A stretch of 64,000 nt of DNA from Neolewinella persica DSM 23188. GTDB lineage: Bacteria; Bacteroidota; Bacteroidia; Chitinophagales; Saprospiraceae. Made by a program: the position numbers and the translations under genes. The stretch lies in the NCBI RefSeq assembly GCF_000373105.1, contig NZ_KB890437.1:32642-96641 (forward strand), written 5' to 3'. Positions 19,058 through 27,428 of the stretch are shown piece by piece. Numbering within the stretch: position 1 is the stretch's first letter; each line of letters opens with the position of its first letter. The notes beneath the pieces were generated by a model. The model ran no database searches and was not told where the DNA came from. It saw only the letters and a program-made list of their open reading frames with translations.

Positions 19058-20077
19058 ACCCGCCTAATGGTACAGTTGACCCGCACGATGGTATAAGACA
19101 CCCGCTTAATGGTATAGCAAACCCGCACGATGGTATAGAATACCCGCCTATCGGTATAGTTAGGCTTTTATTGTATTGATAATCAGATAGTTGTAAGGCC
19201 TTAACCATAACCTTGTAAACTTTGAAAAATAAACAACAGTCGGGCTATCACCCGCCTAATGGTATAGTTTGCTGTTTTTCTTAAACGACTCTATCGTTAA
19301 GAAGAGGATGTCTATTTCGGGCGACCCGGTAGATGGTATACTTGAATTTGAATTAGGGGCTTCTTGGCGTTTTTGACCCGGTAGATGGTATAATTTAGCG
19401 GTTTGAGGTCGCTTCCTCTCCTACACTACCCGGCAAATGGTATAGCTGAGCCAGCGGACTGAACTCCGTACCCGGTCAATGGTATAGTTGTGGTTATCCC
19501 CCTGATTCACCCGCTTAATGGTATAGTTCTCTCGCCGAGGTAGTTTTGCCCATCAATTGAGTACTTCTGGCTACTTATTACCCGGTAGATGGTATACTTT
19601 GGCATTGGCCTCTCTCCTACCCTACCCGGTAAATGGTATAACTCTACACCTAGGCTTGCTTTTAGGGCTAAGTCAGTGCTTCCTCTCTCGTGACCCGGTA
19701 GATGGTATAGTTTGTGAGGTTTAACATAGCTGATCAGCTAGTGTTTCAGGCGGAGAATAATCCGTTGTACCGCTACCCGGTAGATGGTATACTTTGGCAT
19801 TGGCCTCTCTCCTACCCTACCCGGTAAATGGTATAACTCTACACCTAGGCTTGCTTTTAGGGCTAAGTCAGTGCTTCCTCTCTCGTGACCCGGTAGATGG
19901 TATAGTTTGTGAGGTTTAACATAGCTGATCAGCTAGTGTTTCAGGCGGAGAATAATCCGTTGTACCGCTACCCGGTAAATGGTATAGTTAGGCGTATTGC
20001 CAAAAGAAAAGGGTGGAGCGAATTACTCGCCCCTACCCTATTCAACTGATTTGTACTGGACCCGTATTCGGGTATAG
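19058..20077 (+). repeat. Iteron array / replication origin, 19 direct repeats
   Basis: The 18-bp repeat ACCCGSYNNATGGTATAG occurs in direct orientation, with small variations, starting at 19058, 19079, 19100, 19121, 19142, 19250, 19324, 19376, 19428, 19470, 19509, 19580, 19624, 19693, 19775, 19819, 19888, 19970 and 20060. The first five are spaced exactly 21 bp, two helical turns, as in classical iterons nearest an origin. The others are 39-108 bp apart. The outermost copies are degenerate. This region is the likely oriV of the replicon and also controls copy number. Confidence 0.9.
19581..19970. repeat. Perfect 195-bp tandem duplication within the iteron array
   Basis: 19581-19775 and 19776-19970 are identical as read, each containing three iterons and a TGATCA-centred spacer. 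The duplication adds three iterons to the array and must be recent because no mismatch is seen. Confidence 0.9.
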
Positions 20078-20079
20078 TT

Positions 20080-20496
20080 TCATTCTTTGATGGACTCTTC
20101 GATGATCCGCAGCATGTGGGCTTTGATGGTGTCTCCGTTTTTGAGGGTGTGCATCTTTAGTTGCAGGTGGAGGGACTTTGGCACGTCGAAGGTCATGCGC
20201 ATGAACGGCTCTTTCTCTTCAGGAGCGGCTTGCTTTGGTTCTGCTTTCTTGGTCTTGGTGGCTGGCTGCTTAGCTGCTTTGGACTTGGCTGCTGGTTTAG
20301 GGCTACTTCGCTTCCTGGAAGGCTTTGTAGTGGGCGCGGCCGCAGGTGCAGAGGCGGTTGGAGGGGGCGGTGGATTATCGGAGACCTTGCGTACGACGGC
20401 CGCTTCTTGTTCTTCGTTGGTGACCACTTCTCTTCGCAGGGACGGGCGACCTACTTTCTGGCGGTTGGCGAGGAGATCTTTCTTTGATTTTGCCAT
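20080..20496 (-). CDS. Small basic partition partner with C-terminal RHH-like domain (ParB/ParG-like)
   Basis: A 138-aa protein, starting at ATG 20496 (MAKSKKDLLANRQKVGRP) behind GGGGAGAAAG. Upstream in-frame sequence to a TTG at 20583 lies in a dispersed repeat and is less likely to be coding. Residues 30-95 are low-complexity Lys/Pro/Ala. The last 40 residues (FMRMTFDVPKSLHLQLKMHT, then KAHMLRIIEESIKE) fit a ribbon-helix-helix fold. It follows parA by about 110 bp on the same strand. Such genes usually encode the centromere-binding factor that stimulates ParA and represses the operon. Confidence 0.7.
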   Translation of the reverse strand: MAKSKKDLLANRQKVGRPSLRREVVTNEEQEAAVVRKVSDNPPPPPTASAPAAAPTTKPSRKRSSPKPAAKSKAAKQPATKTKKAEPKQAAPEEKEPFMRMTFDVPKSLHLQLKMHTLKNGDTIKAHMLRIIEESIKE

Positions 20497-20546
20497 GATG
20501 TTTTTCTTTCTCCCCGGATTTCTCTTCCTGCTCCGCAGTTCGCTGC

Positions 20547-20581
20547 ATCCGGGGTTAAAACGGTTTGACTCCTCCAGAGTC
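20547..20581. repeat. 35-bp dispersed palindromic repeat, divergent copy
   Basis: A member of the 35-bp repeat also found at 32355, 33654 and 36870 (CGGGGTTAAA then TTTGACYCC...GGGGTC). This copy is diverged, and its right half forms TTTGACTC/GAGTCAAA. It lies between parA and the RHH gene. Confidence 0.6.
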
Positions 20582-20607
20582 AAATGTTGGGTTAAGTTAA
20601 TAAGTTT

Positions 20608-21288
20608 TTAAGCTTGCTTTAGGGCAATCGCGAGAATCTCATCGATCAGGGCTTCGATTTCAGCTTTGGCCTTCTGGTCTCCCAGCTCTATGACTCCGTA
20701 GCCGACGGAGTTGGCTTCACCGTAGGCTACCCGGTTGTGCATGATGGTCTTGAACATGCCCACTTCGTAGTGTTTGCTGAGCTCCTTGATGTCCTTGATG
20801 CCTTCGGAGTGGAGGGTGATGCCATTGCGGAATCCGTTGGCGAGGAGGTGAGCTTCAATCTTTCCGCCGCCTTCCTCCTTGGCTTCTTTGATCTCCTGGA
20901 AGCGGGCTAGTAGCTTCTCGGTCACCTTGATGTCGGAGCCGCCGGTGGTGTTGAGCGGGATGAAGAGATAGTGGCTGATGTACATGGCTTTGACGGCCAC
21001 GGGAGACAAGGTCGGGGGGCAGTCTATAATAAGGACGTCGTACTGGCCATCAGCGTACTGCTTTTTGACCTGGGAACTGAAGGACTTAGGGTTGGTCAGC
21101 TGGATGCAGGTAATTTGTGGCTCGATTTCGTTCTCGTGCCGCATCTCCGCCCAGTCCATGGTGGCGGCGGTTACGTCGGCGTCAACGATGCAGACTTTGT
21201 AGTCGCGGTGCGCCAGCGCGACCGCCAGGTTTTGGGTGAGGGTGCTTTTGCCGACACCGCCTTTATAGTTTACGGAAGAAATAATCAT
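20608..21288 (-). CDS. parA: ParA-family partition ATPase
   Basis: A 226-aa protein of small type Ib ParA length, without N-terminal HTH. The deviant Walker A is KGGVGKST (9-16). The A' motif lies in KVCIVDADVTAATMDW, and Walker B is YDVLIIDCPP. It segregates the plasmid by forming a nucleoid-bound gradient that responds to the centromere-binding partner, here probably the downstream RHH protein. The AT-rich repeats directly upstream (21310-21640) are the natural candidate for the centromere and operator. Confidence 0.93.
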   Translation of the reverse strand: MIISSVNYKGGVGKSTLTQNLAVALAHRDYKVCIVDADVTAATMDWAEMRHENEIEPQITCIQLTNPKSFSSQVKKQYADGQYDVLIIDCPPTLSPVAVKAMYISHYLFIPLNTTGGSDIKVTEKLLARFQEIKEAKEEGGGKIEAHLLANGFRNGITLHSEGIKDIKELSKHYEVGMFKTIMHNRVAYGEANSVGYGVIELGDQKAKAEIEALIDEILAIALKQA

Positions 21289-21309
21289 GCTTGGGTGATT
21301 TGTGGGAAG

Positions 21310-21640
21310 ACCACGTTTGAGAATAACTTAATTAAGATTAGACTTAAAAACTTATTACTGCTAAAACTTAATTACGCTTTTGCTTAAAAACTTACTCTAA
21401 GTGGTTCTCTCTGGAAGCAAAAGTAAGTCTTTAAGTTTAACCGGCAAAACTTAGATAAGATAAATCTTACTTAAGTTTATTCTTAAGTAAGAATAAACTT
21501 AAAGACTTATAAACTTAAATTTGTTTACTGGCGGCGTGTGACTTAAATAAGTTTTTAAGACTTAGTGGGTGTTGCCGCCGTTACAAACTTAAACAAGTTT
21601 AATCTTACGCTTTGTGAGGATCTGTGAATTTTTAGGAGGG
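21310..21640. repeat. AT-rich repeat region upstream of parA, candidate centromere/operator
   Basis: Many copies of ACTTAA, CTTAAGTTTA and TTAAAAACTTA occur in both orientations, for example near 21340, 21383, 21435, 21475-21520, 21543-21565 and 21590; another copy lies at 21838-21860. The spacing is irregular. Type Ib par operons carry such repeats (parC/parS) upstream of parA, bound by the RHH partner. Confidence 0.55.
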
Positions 21641-21943
21641 AACCCCTCTATGCGATTCTGATTATTGTGGCTTAAAAGCCAATTACCTTTTAGACGGCCT
21701 CTGGTTTGCGCAGAAGGGATTAAGCAAGGTGATTTGCCATGGAGAGGGGAGAAAGTCCTTCAGGGGGCTCCTGTGAGGCTTAAAAAGGGCTGGAAAGATG
21801 AATTTAATTACGGGTATGAGAGTTGCAGCCTGCGTATAGACTTAAAAACTTATTTAAGTTTTGTCACTGTGATTACTTTGTTGGTTGATTATTTAGTTAA
21901 TGGTGCTTAAATGAGCATAGTCACATGAAGTTCGCTAAGGAGG
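21641..21943. other. Spacer downstream of the parA-proximal repeats
   Basis: A plus-strand frame at 21665-21910 is open, but it has no recognisable sequence and runs across the repeat TTAAAAACTTA at 21842, so I do not call it a gene. Nothing else was found. Confidence 0.4.
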
Positions 21944-22444
21944 CTATGCAGGCAATCCATGCTCACCCAGATACTGTTCAAGTTTTGCTTCTGGTTCGTT
22001 GGTTGCAGTTAGTTTGAAGGTTGTAATCGTGATTTCGTTGGCTAGTTTTGTAGTTGTTTGTACGGGATAGAGGTCACTGAATACGGCAACAATTGCGGAG
22101 AGTCGGGAGCTATTGCTCAGTAGTTGGAATTGGCCGTAGGTGAAAAGTAGCGTGACGTGATGACCTATGGGGTGGGGTGGGGTGAAGGAAAACTCTTCGG
22201 TGGTACGCTTCCGGAGCGTCCATTCGTAGCCGAGTTCGCGGCGGACAGCATCGATGATATGAAGCCGGAGCAGGTGTTGGTACCGTTCGTTGGCGACGAT
22301 GGCCAGGCGAGCCCAGTTGGGTACTCCCTTGGATATATTAGAGCCGGTATCACTGCGGCCGGTGATGTTGTCTATGTCTTTCCAAGACCAGGCCATAGTC
22401 TTGCGAAGCACGTTGAAACGTTGACGGATGGTAAGAGCGGGCAC
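21944..22444 (-). CDS. Hypothetical protein with HTH-like N-terminus
   Basis: A 166-aa protein. Residues 1-50 (TIRQRFNVLRKTMAWSWKDI, GRSDTGSNISKGVPNWARLA) look like an XRE-type helix-turn-helix. The rest is beta-rich with no motif I know. It lies 50 bp downstream of the KilA-N gene on the same strand and may be regulatory. Confidence 0.5.
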   Translation of the reverse strand: MPALTIRQRFNVLRKTMAWSWKDIDNITGRSDTGSNISKGVPNWARLAIVANERYQHLLRLHIIDAVRRELGYEWTLRKRTTEEFSFTPPHPIGHHVTLLFTYGQFQLLSNSSRLSAIVAVFSDLYPVQTTTKLANEITITTFKLTATNEPEAKLEQYLGEHGLPA

Positions 22445-22494
22445 GGTTTTTTACATTCTAAGTGGCTAGGAAAAGGAAACTACTATAATGACTA

Positions 22495-23352
22495 CTACTG
22501 AAAGTCAAACCGGCCCCAACCTCTTTTGTGTTGGGAGAGGGTTAGGAGATCTTGTTTGTCCGGGGTTTTGCAATAGTGGTTGATGAGGTCTTGGGCGCGG
22601 TTGGTTAGTCGGTCGAGGCGTTCTTCGGAGTTATAGCCCTGTTGCTGGAGCTCCTGGCTGAGAACCAGGAGGCTGGAGACGGTTTTCAACTCTTCCGGGG
22701 TGGCGAAATCGCGCATAGAGACTTTTGGGTCCGGCTGGCTGAAGCGGGTGCGCCATTCGCGGGCGGTCATGCCCCACATAGCTAGGTTAACGATATCCGC
22801 TTCTACTGAGGCGATATGCCGTTCAACGAGAACGTCGGCTTCAGGAGGGAGGGCGGAGACGGCACCGGAGGTTGGAAGGATGTGGTTTTCGGCTGCTAGT
22901 TCGCGGGCGAAGCGCTTATGGGTAGCGTGTAGACCGTACAAACTCTTTTGCATGGCGAGGTAGCCGCGAAGGGTTTGCAGGTAGAAACGCGGATCGAGCC
23001 AGTTGGCGAAATGGATGGCCCACTCGATGGCGGCGTAGGTTCCGCCGGTACGTCCTTTTTTAGAGTAGATGCCGATGCATCCCAAATCGGAAAGTTGCGC
23101 GACGGATACGCGGAAAGCCCCAGTACCGGCGCGACCCTTGAAGAGGGTGAATTGATGGGCGTCAAAGTTGGGGTTGGTGGATCGCTCCCATTCTTCGATG
23201 AACGCCAAGGTGGTGATGTTGCGAAGCCAGTTTGGGATGTGAGTGCGGGGATCACCTTGTAATGCGGCAATGTCGTTTAGGCAAACGAAATCGGTGGTGC
23301 GGTCGTATTTGATGTTTGTATCCGCTACGCGTAAGACTTCCTTTTTAGACAT
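22495..23352 (-). CDS. KilA-N domain DNA-binding protein
   Basis: A 285-aa protein. Residues 8-125 fit a KilA-N domain: YDRTTDFVCLNDIAALQG, then NWLRNITTLAFIEEWE, and GRTGGTYAAIEWAIHFANWL, which is the conserved (G)GT(Y)AH..IA..FA.W core. The C-terminal half is helical (NLAMWGMTAREWRTRF) and may mediate oligomerisation. KilA-N proteins are common on phages and plasmids. Role is probably regulatory. Confidence 0.85.
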   Translation of the reverse strand: MSKKEVLRVADTNIKYDRTTDFVCLNDIAALQGDPRTHIPNWLRNITTLAFIEEWERSTNPNFDAHQFTLFKGRAGTGAFRVSVAQLSDLGCIGIYSKKGRTGGTYAAIEWAIHFANWLDPRFYLQTLRGYLAMQKSLYGLHATHKRFARELAAENHILPTSGAVSALPPEADVLVERHIASVEADIVNLAMWGMTAREWRTRFSQPDPKVSMRDFATPEELKTVSSLLVLSQELQQQGYNSEERLDRLTNRAQDLINHYCKTPDKQDLLTLSQHKRGWGRFDFQ

Positions 23353-23455
23353 CTGTGTTTATTTCTAGTAAATATACGGCTTTTTAGCTTAAATGATGTC
23401 AAATTTGACATCATTTAAGCTTTGATTTTCCGAAGCGCGCATTGTCCAAAAAGGG

Positions 23456-24835
23456 TTATTCGACCTCAAAAGCTACAAATGTTGCAATGCCGGTTAGTTC
23501 AAGGGTAGGGGAGCGGCTTGCCTGGTATTTCAACTGTGCGGCGGCTACCTTCTCCTCATACTTGATCCGGTCAGCAGCCTGAAGCTCCGCGATCTGGGTC
23601 TCAAGTTCGCTAATCTTAGCCGCTACCTCATTTACTACCGCTGGCTTTTTGTAGAGTTTGGCTAGCTGGTCAACGGCGCGTTGTTCTTCGTAGAGGTCGG
23701 TGGTTTCGTCGCGGATGGTTTCGAGGGTTCGGATGCGGAGGGCCAGGTTGCGGGCCTCGGCTTCCTCGTTCTGGTGTTGGGTGTGTAATTGCTTGATCCG
23801 GGCTTCGAGGGACCGGATGCGGGGGTTGGTGTGGTATTTGACGGTGGCGGTGATGACTTCATCGGGTAATTCGAAGACAGATAGATGCTCGACTAGTTCC
23901 AAGTCAAGTGCTCTGCTGTTAATTTTCTCTTGGCTTGTGGCTGTTTCATAGTTGGCCGTGAACGGTTCGTTGGCGGATAATTGAATGTGGTAGAGGATGT
24001 CTGAATTGACGATCCGGTCGAGACTGTCAGCAGAGATGGCGACGAAGCTTCTCCGCACGAGCTCGAATTTTCGTCCGGTGTGAACGGGGATAACTTCGAG
24101 AATGGTGCGGGTACTATTTGGGCTTGCGTCAAGGAACTCCCAGCCAGTGCCGGGGTTCCAAAGATCGGCTGAGGTGCCGGTACATTCGATGACAAGACCT
24201 GAGCCGGTTAACTCGGTAGTTGCTTCCCGATAGCGGTAATTGACCTGGAGGACATCATCGGCCTTTTCAAACTCTGACTGAAGGTGGGTCATGGTACCAA
24301 AGAGTCTGTTATAGGAGGTCCAGAAGCCGTCGGCCATGAGTGGTTGCAGAAAGATACCGGAGATGATGAAGAACCCGAAAACGGCGATTTCGGAGCGGGG
24401 GTTGTTGGACCTCAACCTCAGCTTAGGATCGGAGGGAATTACACAGGGTGCTTTGTTGTAAGGGTAAAAGAGCGGGACTCCCTGAACGGTCATCATATCA
24501 AAGATGATGTGTGAGCTGTACGCGAGGAGAAAGACGGTAGGGTAGGGGGCCTCGCTTCCAAGAACATTGCATGCACCTGCGACCGCGCCATATCCTAATA
24601 GCATGAATAGTAAGCTGTGGGAGATGGTCCGGTGGCCGAAACGTCGATTGATGGCTTTCGAGATTGGTTTGAAGGTTCGGCCCCAAATGGAGGAGGGAAC
24701 GTCAATATCGGCGAAGGTTGCGGCCAGGACTGTCATGATGATGAGTCCGGGATGGTTGAGGATGTTGACGCCTGCGAAGGCACCGAAGACTCCGGTGAAG
24801 ACTATGCCGCCGGCTATGTGGTTTGGTAGGGTCAT
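23456..24835 (-). CDS. YdjM-like membrane-bound metal-dependent hydrolase with coiled-coil tail
   Basis: A 459-aa protein. Residues 1-190 match the YdjM (LexA-regulated inner-membrane hydrolase) family: LPNHIAGGIVFTGVFGA, ATFADIDVPSS, RFGHRTISHSLLF and SSHIIFDMMTVQGVPLFYP, with the conserved histidines and Asp residues and about four membrane helices. Residues 200-330 are beta-rich. Residues 335-440 form a long coiled coil (RSLEARIKQLHTQHQNEEAE). The tail is not typical of the family. Substrate is unknown. Confidence 0.8.
   Translation of the reverse strand: MTLPNHIAGGIVFTGVFGAFAGVNILNHPGLIIMTVLAATFADIDVPSSIWGRTFKPISKAINRRFGHRTISHSLLFMLLGYGAVAGACNVLGSEAPYPTVFLLAYSSHIIFDMMTVQGVPLFYPYNKAPCVIPSDPKLRLRSNNPRSEIAVFGFFIISGIFLQPLMADGFWTSYNRLFGTMTHLQSEFEKADDVLQVNYRYREATTELTGSGLVIECTGTSADLWNPGTGWEFLDASPNSTRTILEVIPVHTGRKFELVRRSFVAISADSLDRIVNSDILYHIQLSANEPFTANYETATSQEKINSRALDLELVEHLSVFELPDEVITATVKYHTNPRIRSLEARIKQLHTQHQNEEAEARNLALRIRTLETIRDETTDLYEEQRAVDQLAKLYKKPAVVNEVAAKISELETQIAELQAADRIKYEEKVAAAQLKYQASRSPTLELTGIATFVAFEVE
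24571..24590. repeat. Copy of the GCACCTGCGGCCGCGCC dispersed short repeat
   Basis: One of about nine near-copies in the window, here inside the YdjM-like gene in frame. See the matching finding for the other positions. Confidence 0.45.
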
Positions 24836-24837
24836 GG

Positions 24838-24965
24838 GATAGACGCGCTGCGCGCTTTTAGAAGTTAGACGGCCTGCGGCCTTTTAGGAAATAGACGGGC
24901 TTCGCCCTTGTAGAAGGTAGACGCTCACTGCATTCGCTGGTAGAGCTGCCGCGCGGGGGTGCTCA
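24838..24965. repeat. Array of short hairpin modules (TTAGACG-stem-CTTTTAGAA)
   Basis: Four modules of about 26 bp follow each other. Each has a conserved flank AGACG and (CTT)TTAGAA around a different small palindrome: CGCTGCGCG, GGCCTGCGGCC, GGGCTTCGCCC and a degenerate CTCACTGCATTCG. The flanks are conserved while the stems vary, as if stem pairing is maintained by compensatory change. A similar array is at 31127-31206. Confidence 0.7.
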
Positions 24966-25204
24966 CTTCGTTCGTGGCTGCCGCGTGTTGGAGGGGTTGT
25001 TGGGGGCGGGGACGCGGGATGCAGGGGGGAGTTGGAAGGGCAGTGAATCCCCACCCCCGGCCCCTGCCCCAAAGGGGAGGGGTGACCTTCTGATTATGTT
25101 TTTGGGCAATGTCATTGATCCTGGCAGGTAATAATGGCTTAATGTTGGAGGTGTTGTACTGCTGCCGCATGTTAGAAGTATTGTAGGGTTGGGGAGAAGA
25201 TTGA
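24966..25204. other. Non-coding GC-rich spacer
   Basis: It contains a palindrome of the CCCCGGCCCC...AAAGGGGAGG type (about 25047-25081), which is also found in several genes nearby. No gene is supported. Confidence 0.4.
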
Positions 25205-25222
25205 ACCCGGCAAATGGTATAG
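25205..25222 (+). repeat. Solitary iteron away from the origin
   Basis: ACCCGGCAAATGGTATAG is identical to the iteron at 19428 but lies more than 5 kb from the array, just downstream of the recombinase-ATPase gene. It could titrate or position Rep. Confidence 0.75.
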
Positions 25223-25275
25223 TTTCTGAGGCAAGTAGAATCACTTGCATTTTCAGCCTGAAGGCAGAAGAATAC

Positions 25276-26877
25276 TTAGACGTATTTGCGAGTGCCGAAG
25301 CGAAGGATGGAGCGGGCGAAGAGGGCGAAGACCAGGAAGGCGCCACCGATTAGTCGGAAGGCACCGGCATCGGTGCCCATTTCGCCGCCTACGTAGCGAA
25401 GGATCATCAATGAACTGAGGGCGATGATGATGGGGAGGCTCATGTCGACTTCCTTCAGGGCAGTGGTGTGCGTGACCTTTTGAATCATTTCGGTAGAGAC
25501 GTAAGGCTCCCGGCGGAAACGCTCGATCAGCTCCAGGATGAACTTTGGGTTGCCATTGGTGGCGCGCCAGACATGGCCCTTGTACATTTCCCAGTCTTCG
25601 ATGCGATCGGTGAAGTCCTGACTGCCGCGGGTGATGAGTTCTACCGCTTCGTTTCGGGAAAGGCCTTGAATTTCGATTTTGTCGAAATTGGAGAGGAATG
25701 ACATCTGGTTCATCTTGATCTTACGGGCGGCGATGATCATGTGAAAGTGACCGTTGAGCTTCTCCAGGGTAGAGATTCCCATTGGGGTGATGCGGGTGGC
25801 ATCATCAATCAGGATAGTATACTCGTGCTTGGTAGTGGTTCTGATCAGAAGCTCACAAAGTTGCTTGATGGATTCCTTAGTGATGATCTTTTCTACGTCG
25901 GTATCGGTGCCGTACAGGAGGTCTTTGATTTTGTCCTTATCGCCTTCAAACAGGGTCAATACCATTCCAGCCAGGGTTCCTTTGATGGCGGTCATATCAT
26001 CAATGCGGAGAACTTTACCGAGGCGGCCGTTATCGGTCAGGTTGGTAGTTAGGTGGGTTTTGCCCATGCCTTGTTCACCAGTGATTAGGAGGTTGACCTT
26101 CTTTCCTGCCAGGTCTACAATCTTTGCGATCTCGTCCTTCCTGCCGATGTGAACTTGCAAGCCGCCAACCATAACGGGCATAATGTCTACCCGGCGGCGG
26201 GGTGTGAGTTTCCGGTACATCTTTGCCCACCATCCCTTTTGATCGATGGAAGAGATGGCAGCTTCTTTCGAGTTCCTGGAGGCGTGGATGTAGATTTCGG
26301 TAGTGGCGGTCTTGTCGTGGCCAGCCAGCTCCTTGATGGTGAAAGCGTCGTTGCCTTGCTGCGCGAGTTTGGTGCAAAAAGTGTGGCGGAGAACGTGAGG
26401 GTGGGTATTGCCGGTCAGGTTTTTCAGTACGCGCCAGATTACTTTCCTCCCGGCGTGGCCAGCCGGGGAAATCTTTGAGGGGAATAGGTACGCTTCTGGA
26501 TCGCGGGATTTGACGTAGGCCCAATAATCGGCCAGGGCATCGAGGAGCCGCTGGGTCATGGGTATCTCGCGGTAGACATTCTTGCCCCGTTTCTTCAGGG
26601 ATTTAACGTTGATGATCTTTTTGGCCGGCTGAATCTGGTAAAGCTTCATGGAGCAGGCCTCGGTAACCCGGCATCCGGCATCGAGCATTAGGAGAATAAG
26701 GAGCCGGTACTTGGCGAGGTACTTGCCGGACATCTTGGTTTCGAGACTCTGGAGCAGGGCCTTTTCTTCCTTGGGGCTAAGGAACTTCATCTTGCCCACT
26801 GACTGGAGCTGTAACATGGAAAACTGGGTTACGCGTGCGCCCCGTGCATCGAGCGGCAAACTAAATTCGAAATACAT
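25276..26877 (-). CDS. Tyrosine recombinase fused to P-loop ATPase and membrane helices
   Basis: A 533-aa protein. Residues 30-215 are a complete tyrosine-recombinase catalytic domain: Arg70 (DAGCRVTEA), His161-x-x-Arg164 (HPHVLRHTF), His187 (ELAGHDKT) and Tyr196 (TTEIYIHAS). The usual N-terminal core-binding domain is missing. Residues 245-450 form an AAA/STAND-like ATPase with Walker A GEQGMGKTH (267-275) and Walker B YTILIDDAT (about 353-361). Two hydrophobic helices follow (about 472-490 and 500-522). The combination is unusual. It may be a membrane-tethered resolvase for plasmid multimers or a regulated integrase. The next gene upstream is divergent. Confidence 0.85.
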   Translation of the reverse strand: MYFEFSLPLDARGARVTQFSMLQLQSVGKMKFLSPKEEKALLQSLETKMSGKYLAKYRLLILLMLDAGCRVTEACSMKLYQIQPAKKIINVKSLKKRGKNVYREIPMTQRLLDALADYWAYVKSRDPEAYLFPSKISPAGHAGRKVIWRVLKNLTGNTHPHVLRHTFCTKLAQQGNDAFTIKELAGHDKTATTEIYIHASRNSKEAAISSIDQKGWWAKMYRKLTPRRRVDIMPVMVGGLQVHIGRKDEIAKIVDLAGKKVNLLITGEQGMGKTHLTTNLTDNGRLGKVLRIDDMTAIKGTLAGMVLTLFEGDKDKIKDLLYGTDTDVEKIITKESIKQLCELLIRTTTKHEYTILIDDATRITPMGISTLEKLNGHFHMIIAARKIKMNQMSFLSNFDKIEIQGLSRNEAVELITRGSQDFTDRIEDWEMYKGHVWRATNGNPKFILELIERFRREPYVSTEMIQKVTHTTALKEVDMSLPIIIALSSLMILRYVGGEMGTDAGAFRLIGGAFLVFALFARSILRFGTRKYV

Positions 26878-27428
26878 GTTTAAACAAATGGGCTGCTGAG
26901 CAACTTTTTTTGAAAAAACTTTTCAAAGCATCGGGGGGTGTGGGGGGAGACATTATAGGCTTAATGTCCCCTCACCGAAATGGCGTAAAGGGGACACTAA
27001 TATACGAGCAAAATTTTGATAATTTGAAATTTTGCAACAAAGGCACGTAATTGCTGGTGTAATTGCAACGTAGATACTTTGTGTTGACGTTATAGAATCC
27101 CCTCCCCAACCGTGCACTGCGCGGCTGCCGGCGACGGTCCCACGGGGGAGGGAGTCATTGAAAACGCTCAGCGTTTTTGGAAAAAAGAAGGCCAGCTACT
27201 ACGCTGGCGATATGGCTTAGGTGTAAATCGGACCGGGTGGTAGTCGTGCATGGCTGCTGCCCGGATTTGCATCGAAGCAAATGACCAAAAGAAGAGTAAG
27301 TTTCCAGCTTCAAGAGACGGGGAGCTACACATTCTTAAAGCCCTCAGGGCTTTCTCGGGCTACAAGCCCTCGCCCATTGCACCTACACATCTCGATTTAC
27401 ACCGGCGAGTCATCAAAAACTCATCGAG
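26878..27428. other. Intergenic region between divergent genes
   Basis: It holds promoters for both flanking genes, a GC-rich palindromic stretch (27101-27154) and a short hairpin AAAACGC-TCA-GCGTTTT (27161-27177). Open frames around 27250-27430 have no recognisable sequence and are not called. Confidence 0.4.

Noticed and set aside
19058..20077. CRISPR array
   Set aside because: Repeats are 18 bp, include degenerate copies, have irregular spacing and partly duplicated spacers, and lie next to a Rep_3 gene; they are iterons. No cas genes are present.
20087..20611. Plus-strand ORF opposite the RHH gene
   Set aside because: It is the shadow of a Lys/Ala/Pro-rich gene; the minus-strand frame has the RHH domain and operon context.
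21665..21910. 81-codon plus-strand ORF
   Set aside because: No recognisable sequence, no ribosome-binding site, and it crosses par-type repeats.
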